Source of the DNA: Protonemura montana | Lineage: Eukaryota > Arthropoda > Insecta > Plecoptera > Nemouridae | Direction of reading: 5' to 3' | NCBI GenBank assembly: GCA_947568835.1 | Contig: OX387604.1 | Span: forward strand, 24,395,076-24,459,075 | Length of the DNA: 64,000 nt | In this document: in pieces, positions 36,701 to 48,000 of the stretch | How the letters are laid out: every line of letters begins with the position of its first letter | How positions within the stretch are numbered: position 1 is the stretch's first letter | Translations under genes and position numbers: made by a program | Notes under the pieces: model-generated | Seen by the model: the letters and a program-made list of their open reading frames with translations, nothing else | Databases searched by the model: none | Told to the model about the DNA's origin: nothing

Positions 36701-38975
36701 TTCCATAAATACAATCATCATATGTATTAGCTGGTACTACTCATATTATACCATATTTTACAATTTAAAAAATCTGCTACATTTGTACCAGAAAATCTAT
36801 TCAATTTGTATACAACCATTCAAAGATAACTTATACATCAACAACTATAAAATGATTAATGGATTCTACAGAGTTTTATACTTAATTGACTACACTCTTT
36901 TTTATAAATCCAAGTACATTTAGTTAGTCTTAATTGAAAGCTTTTTTATTGCTTTTCAGGGTAATTAATTCCCTGTCGTACTACGTTCTCCTGTTGAACA
37001 TTACGACAATGGCTGGAAATCCATTCATGAACTTTTTTTGGCAAGCGTTGGTTGAATTACCGGGCTATATAATCGCAAGACACCTAAGCGATCGCATTGG
37101 CCGAAGATGGACGCAAAGTGGAATCATGTTTCTTATCCCAATATTCTGCATTGCTCTCACCTTTGTAGTTACAGGTAGGTGTATTCATAGATTAATTAGC
37201 TTTTATCTGATATTTGATCTCTTTGTTAAACATGGGGCGCATTGGAGCCTGCGTTTGGTCAATTTCCGCATCTTGTATCGCGATGCAAGCCTTGCAAGAT
37301 CACTGCAAACGGGTTACCTGATGGATCAACTGAAAACTGCTTGCGATTTAACCAATTTAAATTGCTCGTCAATAACCTACGTTGCTTTATTATAAATTAC
37401 CTTTTCTGATTCGCATTTTTATAGCATTGCAGTATCATGCACCCTAAATAGATTGTGTATCGGTGCTTAACATGGAGATAAAATATCTCCAGTCAGGTAT
37501 TTGGATGGGTGACCATTATAAACATGCCCAGTTCTGTTCGGGAGAGAGGTTTGAGGGATGAAAGTTAGTAATTCAACTTCACTCGCCTTGCTTATCAACC
37601 TCTCGACGGCATAGATTTATGGAGAAATCCTTTTGTTCACATTGCACCGTCCTTCCGAAGGGACGTCAATTCGGTGCTCTTCGACAGGAGTAAGCCATGT
37701 GCCGGCACCGGGTTTCCCCTCCTCCCTTCTAGCCTAGGTTAGGTTTGTAATCACCCACCAATCATCATCCACTCATTCATAAATGTCATTAGACCACTGG
37801 GCCCGTTGTCAAAACAGTGGATCGTTAACCCCACTCAACCTTTACATTTACTAAGTAATTGTCCTGGGCTTGAAATAAATACAATACAATACAATACAAT
37901 CAATAATCAAGTAACCTTTTGTGAATACTCTCGAGTCCCTATAGTCTGATGCCACTGAGATGCCACTGCTTTGAAGGCTTCCATTTATTTTGGCATTTGT
38001 GAAAATGTCAGAATACTAGGGTACCAAAATTTCAAATCATCCTTAGATGCACCTTCTGCACATTTCTATTACACGCTAATGGTGTTTTCAATGGGCCTGT
38101 ATCTTTAACAACTTATATTATTTATCATAATGTTGCAGATCCTAACATGGCAATGGTGGCAACAATATTGGTAGTTTGCGTCAAGTTCTTTGTGACTATG
38201 ACATTCTATGTGGTGTACTTGCAAGCGCTTGAGATTTACCCGACATGTGTTCGCCAAACCGGAACATCTTGTGGCACAGTTGTCGCCAATGCACTTGGAA
38301 TCGTTGGTCCATACATTGTTTATCTGGTGAGCTATTTGGTTGTACCCGCCTTCCTTAGACACCTTTCAGTAACCCAAGTTCCAGGTTTTCAGTAGCTGGT
38401 AAGGGATCCAATGGTCACTTACCTACATTACTTAACAAAATATAAGATGATGATCATTAGTACAGCAAACAGACCATTAATGCGTTCACTTGTTAGTTAA
38501 TCAGCTGAACCTAAATGATGTTGAATGTAAAACCAGGGCTTTGCCAACTCAATGGGCATCTTAAACCCAGAAAATAATCTTTGTTACTGAGTGGTTTCCA
38601 AGAATGTCCCTAACATAGGTTTTAACACTCGGTTTTTGGAGATGGCCCACAAAATGTATGATTCTGACAAGAATTTAATCCAGGAAGCCGTAAGATGTGA
38701 TGGCAATTCATGTGTTTTAACACGGGGTCTTTTCGTAGGGGACTACTTACGACACCCGATACCCATACTACATCCTCGGCGGGATGGGACTTGTAGGAGG
38801 CATCGCAACATCTTTCCTTCCAGAGACTCTCAACCAAAAGTTGCCAGAAACTTTGAGTGATGCTCACAAATTTGGAGAAAATCAATCATATTGGACTTTC
38901 AGCAATTCTGTCAAAACAAAAATGGGGTACAACATTGCAACCGAGATGAAAGATACAAAGGACTGGCCTTCATAA
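33792..38975 (+). CDS. SLC22-type organic cation/anion transporter, 9 exons
   Basis: A plasma-membrane transporter of the major facilitator superfamily, organic ion (SLC22) family, with about 12 membrane segments. Exons on plus are 33792-34060, 34626-34744, 34832-34994, 35095-35252, 35904-36072, 36512-36733, 36960-37174, 38139-38326 and 38739-38975. All junctions are GT-AG with matching phases, giving 579 aa; family members are usually near 550. The first membrane segment is about residues 38-60. A large extracellular loop with Asn-Xaa-Ser/Thr sites precedes the family signature YKRTIPSEYDWVCDK (142-156). The MFS motif GQLADKVGRR is at 179-188, ESPRWL at 297-302, a second MFS motif HLSDRIGRR at 408-416, and the C-terminal PETLNQKLPETL follows the last membrane span. 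The substrate cannot be read from sequence. The ATG was chosen as the first in frame; a TTG two codons upstream is unlikely. Intron 7 holds a 5S-headed SINE. Confidence 0.94.
34151..34219. repeat. Nested inverted repeats in SLC22 intron 1
   Basis: CCCCAAACTA (34151-34160) is repeated in perfect inverted orientation at 34208-34217. A second, tighter inverted pair of eight bases (TACCCCAA / TTGGGGTA, 34197-34219) has a seven-base loop. They lie at the start of a roughly 300-bp stretch (34120-34440) that is less AT-rich than the rest of the intron. This may be an old mobile element remnant. I do not recognise the family. Confidence 0.5.
37447..37903 (+). mobile_element. SINE with 5S rRNA-like head, copy A
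   Basis: This element lies in intron 7 of the SLC22 gene, in the same orientation. The head includes GTATTTGGATGGGTGACC (37497-37514), the strongly conserved 5S rRNA 3' segment, and a degraded upstream part (TATCGGTGCTTAA). The body shares TGCCGGC, TCCTCCCTTCTAG and TAGGTTAGGT with the minus-strand copy at 32385-32722. It ends in AATAAATACAATACAAT with four ACAAT units, a tail of the kind expected from LINE-driven mobilisation. The internal 5S-type control region suggests transcription by RNA polymerase III when the family was active. It is about 450 bp long. The 5' edge is approximate because the first half of the head is decayed. Confidence 0.8.
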
Positions 38976-39109
38976 GTTAACCAAGCTCCAAGATTGCTTC
39001 ATTATGTAAACATATCAAAGAGTGAATGAGGTCATGAACCATAGGCTACATTCTTACAACAGGATACGGATTCCATTACAGTACAAGATATCTTCCATTT
39101 CTGGAGTTT

Positions 39110-39115
39110 TTTATT
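39110..39115 (-). terminator. Candidate polyadenylation signal for Mri1
   Basis: AATAAA on minus, about 245 bases beyond the Mri1 stop codon and inside the probable 3' UTR of the convergent transporter. Position is plausible, use is inferred. Confidence 0.4.
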
Positions 39116-39299
39116 TACCACTTGAATTTATAAAAGTAATCAACAGGCTTGTGTACACAATAGCATGGTATGCAATCAAATTAGAAGTATGTATACAAAT
39201 TCATTCATGAATAATATCCTTTAGACTGTTTCTGTTTGAGTCTAGCTAGTAAAATTTTGAGTTAAGATTCTTCAACGCATAACATTTACTTTCCATACA

Positions 39300-39305
39300 A
39301 ATAAA
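39300..39305 (+). terminator. Candidate polyadenylation signal for the SLC22 gene
   Basis: AATAAA on plus, 325 bases past the transporter stop codon and only about 50 bases short of the Mri1 stop codon on the other strand. Use is inferred. Confidence 0.45.
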
Positions 39306-39356
39306 AAATTTCCATCAATTTGCGTCAAAGTAATCTGTATGGCACTGTCCTGGGAT

Positions 39357-42300
39357 TTAACAGAATGGAATGACATCCTCCCCTGCTTCCATGTTGTGGC
39401 GCAGACCAAGCAGCTGGGACGGTTCGTACACACCCTTCTCGGTCACAATGCCAGTGATGAGCGAACCGCTAGTAACGTCGAAGGCTGGATTCCAGCACGA
39501 AATGCCTGAAACAGCAATGTTCATCCAAATATCAGCAAATATAAAAAAATGACTTGTACAGCTGGGTGTATAAACAATGGCTAAGGACGTTTTAGCAATG
39601 TCTTATTCTGCTGTGCCAGATGATTTCAAGCTGGCTAGTTGATATGTAACATCTTGAGTTATAAAACGATGTAGTCAAAAATTTCAACATAGTAAGTAGG
39701 TTGGAATGAAACAGTATACTAATCCTCATACATTCTCAATCCTCATATTTTTTTTATTTTAATTTTTTGATTTATTGGGTTTAATTAGTTTTGGGCTTTA
39801 TGCCCTGTGACTAAGATGATACATTGCAGTAGTTTACATAATTATTTACAATATTTTACTTGAAAACTAGGACATGTGACGACCAGGGATGCACGGGGCT
39901 CACCGGAGTTCGTTCCATCTCCGAACGCTACCAGACACAAATGAGTGCCTTCCAGTGTTCGTTCGATGGCCTTTCTCTATTAACTTCATGCAGTGGTCCA
40001 GCCTGCCCAGACGCCGTGCATTCACCAGCCATAAACTTATTTCACACTATGCCTCTTGCCCAGTCATTGCCTTGTAGATGATGCACATTTTGGCCACCGT
40101 CCTCCTCTTTTCCAAGGATGCCCAACCTATTACCCCCAACATTTCCGTGGGTCTGTGCTGTTGTCCATATTTATTGAACACATGCGTACTGGCCCTCCTC
40201 TGTACTTTTTCTAAAGTTTGTTTAAGCTTTGATGTTTGCGGGTCCCATACCGCTGTTGCGTGTTCCAACATGGGTCGCACCATTTCCAGATATGCCTTTT
40301 CCTTTACCTTCGTATCTGTACCCTTCAGATTTCTCATTACAAATCGTAATTTCCTATTTCCCTTTTTGACTATGTTTTTATATGGTCTTCCCAATTAAGG
40401 TTAGACCTAAAAGTTACCCCTAAGTATTTGCATGTATTTTCATACTTAATGTTATATATGTACATATGCATTAACGTACCTTGGGCAGCAATGCGAACAT
40501 TCCCAATATGTGTCATCTCGCGTTCAGGACGTTCCTCAATTACGATGTGCTCTCCGTTTGGGATGCTCATATCAATGGACGTAAAGGGGGCAGCAACAAA
40601 CATAGGCACATCATGGTGCTTAGCAAGTACCGCCATCTGAAACACGGAGGGAATCAATGCTGACCTTCCATTACGTCACACTACATCATGCCACACGTCA
40701 CAATCTCAGGTTTGTACCTTTGCAGTAGGGAGTTTGGAAAGTTGGTAGATAAAAAGAAAGAAAACACAAAAGCTGGATAATGAATTGGGGAAGAGTACAG
40801 GAAAAAAACTTATCGGGGTAGAAATGGCTGATCGTGATGGATGAAAATAGGCAAAAGCCGAAAAGTGGTTCGTCTGTCGCATCAACCATTTCTACATCGG
40901 TAAGTTTCCTTTCCTACTATCCTCTACCATCATTCTTTCAGATAGTAGGTTGATTTATCAAAAGCAGTAATTCTGTGATATTGGTGTTTTCAAACTCAAC
41001 TTTAACCATTGCAACCGATTCTTTCAATATGCTAGGGGAGTGTTCCAAAAAGTACCAATACTAAAAACAAGAGAGCTAAATGCTATCATAAAGTTGGCCA
41101 TCAAAATGGTTCTCCTGTCCATTAACAACAAAAATGGTGTAACATTAGGCTGTCTAGGGCTGTTGTTACTTATTCAAACGAGCAAATAGATGAAAATTAG
41201 TAATAATAATCTGCAGATAACACTCATGGTGAAAAACTGTTTTCAAAGCAAATGATTGAGTTAACTTTTTTCTGTGATTAAGCTGAAATCTGAGATGCTG
41301 AAAGATTACCCAAGTTGACTGCCATTGTGATACTGTGTGTATTGTGTGTGTATTGTGAATACTGTGGTAATTAATGTAATTCTTATCGTTACCCATTTCC
41401 CAGCATATTCATCCAGCCATTTGACACCTTCACAGATTAATTGAAAGCAACACTGACTGAGGTAATAAAATGTTCAGTGGCAGAGATCTCACTTGATAGG
41501 TCCCTATCTTGTTAGCTGTGTCTCCATTGGCAGCAACACGATCAGCCCCAACGACGACGGCAGAAATGCTGCGAGATTTCATCAGTGCCGCTACCATGCT
41601 GTCGCAGATCAAAGTGGCATGAATCTTATCGTGAACCAGCTCGTAGGCAGTGAGTCGAGCACCTTGGTTATAGGGCCTTGTTTCGGTGCAGTATACGTGG
41701 TCTGCAAAAAGTATGGATTTTAGCCATAATGTGGATATCAATGGTAGTTGCTATCAACACAAACTCTTGCGACTTACCTTCGCTCCTCTCGGTAAGTTCA
41801 TTTCCTCTCTCCTTACCTTATAACTAGCCTTTTGGCAGACAACAAAACAACAATATTCTATCAGGCAGTCTGGTTACCAAACTTGTTTAAAACTAAACGT
41901 GTTCATTGATTTTCTTCAATAGTATCATTTTTAGTTCTGTATTCAACTACAAAACACTTTTTTTTGGGTAATTGGAGTGTGCTGTTTCAATATAACTGAC
42001 AACAAGTTATTCCTTATCTTGGCATTCTTAGCTTGGAGATTTTTCTGGGCATTTCTAGAACATGATTAATTGACGAAAAATTTGTTATTCCGCCATTTAA
42101 ATTCATCTATGGCAAATGACTTGTAAGTTGTAAGTTTTGTCATTTGCAACAAATGATTCATACAATTTGGTACTTTTTCCGGAAGAAGATCGTAAATTTC
42201 CAGAGTTAAAGTGTTTTGAAGTTAAAACAAACAAAACTAGTGGCTAGAAGAAACATTTACATCTATAAACATGTGTTGCCACATTACTACATCCAGCAAA

Positions 42301-43829
42301 ATATAACTTTACAAGCCCCATAACACTTCCCCGCACTCAGCATTTTTACCCTTGCGTCCTCCCTCATCCAAATTGCCTGCACCCACGTCCGAAACCACCC
42401 CCAACAATTCCCCCTAAACTCTTCTATGCTCCCGTTCGCCACAAAAGGCAGACAAGAAATCCACTCAACCACCCACTGCCTCTTCGAACACAGCCCACAT
42501 TTCATCTGCACAAAAATGTATAACCATCTCCCAACAATCATCATTCATCGCCAATTCCCCAACTCGCCCCATCTTTGACCCAACCCTCAAATCCTTCTTA
42601 ATTACACTAGAAGAATTTTTAAATACTAATATATAAAACATAAAGTAGAATAGAGCGACCAAGGTGCTTTACCAAAACCCATACCATATATACCCATTAT
42701 TAATTACTATATATTATAGTATTAGTATTGTTATTACTTATTAGTATTAGTTTTTTAGTTATTTAGTATAGTATTATTATATTACTATTATTATTATTAA
42801 ATTTTATCATATTATATTACATATATCTCTTTGTATCTCTACTACGAAGTCAGAATTGCAGTCATATCGTCTATGCAATCATCTTCATGGCAAATGTTCC
42901 TTAGCACTTAGGCTCACACAAATACTATGTAATTGTATGCAGCATTAAATAAATAAATAAATAAATAAATTAAAATTCTTTTAAACGAGTGGTAATTTAG
43001 TAGGAAGGTACCTAGACGTTTTCGGCTGTGCAGAGCCCTGATGACTCCCAAAGCTGTGCCATAGCCAGCAGTTGCTAGAGATCCTGTGTTGCAGTGGGTG
43101 AGAATACGAACATGCCCATCATTATGAGTCCTTGCGAGAATTGCATCGGCTCCAGCTTCACCGATCCGGTGATTATCAGATATGTCTTTGTCAAGCATAT
43201 CTTCGATTGCTGATATGAATCTGGAATTGCAACCCATTTTGTTAAAGTTGCCAAATATAAATATAAATGGGTGTTCGAATATTATGATGGATTGGACACA
43301 TGTGTTCAGCTGTCAGTGCAGGAACACTTATATAGACACATTAAAACAATGCAACAAATTATTACCGAGCCTTCATAGTTTCAGCAGAGATTGTTGCATC
43401 CTCAGCCAAGGAGTTCACAAGGGACATCAGGAAATCAGTAGCAAGTTTCATGTTTACAGCAGTAGGACGGGCCGAAACAAGATAGTTTAGTTTTCCTTCG
43501 ACCTCCTGACGTAGAGTTTTCTTGCATTCGTGCAAGTCCTGGTGCAGCTCAACTGCAAGGCTCAAGCATCCCACTATGGCAATTGCAGGAGCTCCTCGCA
43601 CCTACGGAACAAATATTCACTTTTGAATCGTATCTACAAGGAATCAGAGGTTCTTGTGACAGATGGATCTTTACACTATGAACTGCATTGGTACCTGCAT
43701 CCTATTGATAGCTTGCCAACCATCCTGAACGCCTTTAATCGAGATATACTTAGTGATTGCTGGAAGTAACAGCTGGTCCAAAATCTCGAGATTTCCATCC
43801 TCATATACAATTGACTGTAATGTGGACAT
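39357..43829 (-). CDS. Mri1: Methylthioribose-1-phosphate isomerase, 6 exons
   Basis: This enzyme converts 5-methylthioribose-1-phosphate to the 1-phosphate ribulose form in the methionine salvage pathway. It belongs to the eIF2B-alpha-like fold family. Exons on minus are 43829-43695, 43601-43366, 43220-43012, 41701-41493, 40636-40480 and 39505-39357. Phases match at every junction (1095 nt) and give 364 aa; the human protein is 369. The catalytic cysteine lies in THCNTG (Cys167) and the catalytic aspartate in VVGADRV (Asp247). [10 protein letters not shown] follows the first intron, [11 protein letters not shown] follows the cysteine, and IIVEERP-type and WNPAFDVT blocks close the protein. 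The start at 43829 aligns with the usual N-terminus; an in-frame ATG at 43868 would add 13 residues. Introns 4 and 5 (41492-40637 and 40479-39506) and intron 3 (43011-41702) are large; introns 3 and 5 carry LINE fragments. Confidence 0.95.
39740..40450 (-). mobile_element. L2/CR1-like non-LTR retrotransposon fragment in Mri1 intron 5
   Basis: Read on minus, the fragment starts at [18 protein letters not shown] (near 40440), the end of the reverse transcriptase core. A frameshift around 40380 moves it to a second frame that continues with [32 protein letters not shown] and [11 protein letters not shown] to a stop at about 40047. A further shifted block near 39930 resembles the RRWNEL motif at the end of such proteins. 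The 3' part, down to about 39740, is AT-rich with an A-rich end. The motif set ([14 protein letters not shown]) is typical of L2/CR1-group elements, although the exact clade is uncertain. It is 5'-truncated, frameshifted and dead. Its 5' edge lies within about 30 bases of the exon 5 splice donor. Confidence 0.82.
42400..42970 (+). mobile_element. Jockey-like non-LTR fragment with (AAAT)n tail in Mri1 intron 3
   Basis: On plus, antisense to Mri1, a short decayed coding stretch reads [20 protein letters not shown]. It lines up with LFTKNPKYIGAKFYNRLP in the element at 5850-6834. A frameshift at 42576 is followed by [16 protein letters not shown], which lines up with that element's C-terminal block, and a stop near 42632. 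About 310 bases of AT-rich 3' UTR lead to an AAATAAAT-type tail at 42947-42970. It is strongly 5'-truncated and clearly older than the 5850-6834 copy. The left edge is approximate. Confidence 0.75.
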
Positions 43830-45097
43830 CTTCACTACACGTGAGGATGCCGGTATGCTGAAGGGCAAGGCTGGGGGAAGAACGAAGGAATAGGTTATGT
43901 ATCGCTATGGGAACTGAATGATTACCGGCAGCAAAGGCCGGCAGGCTATTCACAAGAGACTGTAATCTCTTTACAACTTGCAATCGAACTTTATGCTCTA
44001 TTATCTTTTTGGAAAATGCATTCTTCCACGATTAAATAAGTTAAATGATTTTGTGCCTGGTTACTAATTGAACTAAACCAAGATCTTACCTAAATAAAAT
44101 CACACCAACGAAAATGACCCACTTCGTATCCAAAGAGATAAAAACATCTGTAGCTGAATTGTGACAACAATGGGCCTCAAAAGGAACAGAGAAACCTATG
44201 CCGCGGTGATTAACGATCGTCACATGTTTTTCGCTGAATCAAGATATTTGTGATTTGTATGGAAGTCTAATTCGACTCCTCTTGCGTAAGAACTCTAGCA
44301 CATTGCTGCCAAACCGATTTGTGCACGGAAAAAATTAGATTTATTATACCCTATTGTACTGTAATTAATAAACAAAATATATATTTTTTTTAAATAAAGA
44401 ATAATTTAGCAGTGGTGACTTATTGCTAATATTAATATAACTGCATTTTGACACTTAATGTGTATTTTGTGATTTATATCCAGGATTATAAAAATCGCAA
44501 CTAGAAAATAATATGATGTGATCATTATCAATTCAGCGCAAGTAACTAAGCACTGCTGTCTACCTCATACATTTGAACAGGCACGAAATATTTTCATCAA
44601 TAACAATGGCCATTAACTGCGTGTGTGTAGTCTGTAAAATCGCGCGACGAAAATAACGAACTCACTACCTACGTGTTTTTCAATAATAATGAAGAGGTTG
44701 TTTTTTAAGTAAGAATTCGAGTGAAGGACGATGGCCGGTGGCCGTGCCGGCTCAGGCGTCGGTTATGATCATGGTCGACGACGTAGACGTCGGCGTCGCC
44801 CGTCGCCGGGGCAGCAGCGACGCCTTGGGACCCGAGGTCGCCCGGCGTAGGCGTTCGGCTTGGCGGGCCAAACTATTTCAAATCTCTCGGATTCTGCCGA
44901 CGCTTAACGTTTCAAGAATCCCCTACACTACCAGCGCTATTAGAGAAAAATCTCCGTCAATAAGCGCCAAAGTAGACATAGTTCGAAGTTGGAACCATAC
45001 AGTTCGGGCCGAGAGTTGAAGCGAGTTGTACAAGAGTGTCTTAAATAGCATTGTGTTTTTAGCTTTTAGAACATCGTTTTAAATAACATCAAGTAAA
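43830..45097. promoter_or_regulatory. Divergent intergenic region between Mri1 and tropomodulin
   Basis: About 1.27 kb separates the two start codons, which point away from each other. The promoters of both genes probably lie here. Positions 44731-44880 form a CpG-rich patch with GTCGACG/GACGTCGGCG text, unlike the AT-rich surroundings. It contains short open frames (for example ATG 44731 to TAG 44848) that look like by-products of base composition. I cannot place a transcription start. Confidence 0.4.
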
Positions 45098-48000
45098 ATG
45101 GATACCGTCGAAGAAAGTTTCGAGGGAGAAATAAGAAGAAAAACAGTGCGGAAAAGTTACAAAATCCAGGAGGTAAATGAGATGTGTGAATTTTATACTT
45201 TGGCTGCAGTCGATATCGTTCGAGTCTATTGACAGCTACGAATATAGCCTGAGAGGAAGAGTTGTTGCAATTTCCGGGCCTGCGGCTCATCAATGACAAA
45301 ACATTTTAATTAAAATGCGATTTCTTGCGAACCAAACGAGCAATGCCAATTTCGACAAGGTGCAGTTCAAGTTTGACAACAAGGTCAATTTTAGCTGGAC
45401 AATTGGCATCGGTCGGCAATTGCAACATACATTATTAGGACATTACGCCGAAACTTTGTAATAATAACTATCTAGTTTGGACCTCAATTTTACAACTCAG
45501 ACCAATATAATATTACTAAAGCGCGTACAGAAACACATTATAATAGAATGCTAAAACTAACACTAGCTAAAAAGTATATGACGAAGAACTAAATCAGTCC
45601 CAAGATAAGACGTTTATTTTTGCTGGCTAAACATCTGGTGAAATGTTTCCTGCACACAGCCACCAGCTATTCAAGTAATCTTTTCTCGTCCGTGCATAAT
45701 GTCGAACATCCATTCCCCATTCCATTCCCTAGTCCATTCCCCATTCCAATCCAACACATTTGCAACGCATCGCAACTCATTCGACACATAGTGTCGCCAA
45801 GAAAAATGCAGTTTGCAGTGCTTTGTCGTTCGTAGCATGGCTTGTACACTCCTCAATCCCTGGGTGTAGTAGGGACTAGGGACTAGGGGCTAGCGACGTT
45901 TTCGCCATCAAATTATATATAACATTTGACTGTAAGAACGGGTCTTCTCTCAGAAAGTCGAAACGGCAGCTCGAGCCTATTTCCACAGCACTTGTTCGTA
46001 TTAATTCGTCTAAGTTCCGTGATTGCACGTTCATTGCGCTATAATTGCGCATCGGATGCGCTAATTGTTAATGTGGGACCATTCACAGCAGGGTCGGTCC
46101 CCCTTCGCATAGGTTATATATAAGAACCAGGAAATGATTTTAATACGATAAAAAACAAGTAAGCGACGAAGATGTACATGTAAAGTTGCCTTGTTGCCAG
46201 CTGTTTTGGCATTGAAGTCTGTTGGGTAGACAGATGAGGCGGAAATGAGGGCTGAGATCTTTGCTAGGATGCTACTGCCGGAAGCTATGTAGCTTGCTAC
46301 AAGTACACCCCCATTGGACCATCCAAGTATTTCATCTCGCCTCAAAGCGAACTATTCTTCCGAATACTATTTCTGTCTTTACGAGACGAGCGTACCATTA
46401 TTTTTAGTGAACGGTAGGTGAAGGAGAGACTTGAGAAACAAACGGGATCTCAGGGGTCTTGATTGGTGATTAAAATTAATTAGCATTTCTGGTGGGCTCC
46501 AAGTATGAATAAACAAAGTGAATACGAGAAGTTCGGTTCGAATCTGTTCGAAATTTGTTTGTTGGCAACGGCCAGGACCGCAAGGAGCTTTTAGCAACAC
46601 AGCATATGCACAGTGTTCTAAAACTATTATGCAATATTCATCTGCGTCAGATGTCAATCCACTCTCTACCGCGCGTCGGCGTCGGCGTCGGTGTCGGCGT
46701 CGGCGCTGCGAGACGCAACTGCGAGCGTCTCGAGGCCTGCGTCCCTCGCCTCGAATTCACCAGCCAACTTTATTCTGGCATCGTGCACAATAATATTAAT
46801 TTTATATAAGCAGCAGAATTATTCCATTGTGGATGGGGCAAGGGAGAGCAATTTCGAAACGGCTAGCATGGATGGTTTTAGCTGTGGATGTCGGCAGAAC
46901 AGCTTCCACCTCTGCGACGCCGGCTTCGCATCGACACACGCGCTGTTCCTTCCCTTTCGGTGTCATTTTAGTGATCATTCGGTGGGCTCACAAATATTAC
47001 ACTCATGGTTTGCACGATGTCGACGCTTTGGGAAAATGTAATTATTCAGAAAGATATTACGCTGCTGCTGCTGTTGCTGTCTGCTGTCTCTGTTGCTGCT
47101 ATAGTTGCTGTTTCACGCTGTCGCTGTCGCATTAGTAATTGTCAATACGCAACCTGGTTCAATGTTGATATCAATGATTTCGATGCGAAATGCCCTTTGG
47201 ACTTTACCTAGTTATATTTAGCTGTTTGGCACGCGCTTTACTGATGGCCTTTCAAAAAACATAATTAGCTCAAAAACAGAATTTCAATGGCTTTGACATC
47301 ATTACGTTGATTTGTGTATGCTTTAATGCCACTGACCATTAACACGAATGGCCTCGCTAAAACTTTTAACTCCGGCTTAAGCAGTTACAACTGGGCACAG
47401 ACTAGTTACTCGTCATTTACTCGCACCACTTACTGCAATCATAACTCACGTACTATCATTTTTTATTTGCTACCTTGGTGAGCCTATTGAGGGTGGATCG
47501 GAATTACGTCGTTGACACGGCGGTGGCGTCGGCGTCGGCGTCGTAGTCGGCAAGGGAAACGGCGCCGCGACGCCTGATTTGCTACCCGGAAATAAAACAA
47601 ACCACACAACCGGCACCTCCACCAGTCGTACGTCTAGAGGAGAAGGGAGGGGTAAATCGTAGAAAGATTCTTTGAGCGTCCATATTCATTTCTCCAGTAG
47701 GTACCTTCAACAGGTGAACAACCTTTTAATTACGTATTGTTTTAAGTAATTGTTTCATAGAGAAGTTCGCAGGCCAGTGGTCGAAAAATTTGCTCTGAGT
47801 AGTTGGTGCACTATAAATAATCAGGCCTGCAGATCTCCTAGTATAGGGTTTTGGCATTAGGCCATTAACACTTGGGCACTCCGTGGGGAAAAGGTGCTAT
47901 TTTTAAATACTAAACCTTCGGACACAGGTTCGGCCGACGGCGAACTCTTGCCTCCAATAAAATGCTGTCCCTGACCTTATGATTATCGAGAATTCAGCTG

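Noticed and set aside
44731-45019. Arg-rich open frames (for example from ATG 44731) as a novel protein
   Set aside because: The frames follow from CpG-rich GTCGACG text, overlap each other in different frames and lack any motif. More likely promoter or leader sequence.
46061-46345. 94-codon minus-strand open frame in tropomodulin intron 1
   Set aside because: Begins plausibly with an ATG, but no family, signal peptide or splice partner is recognisable. Left unannotated.
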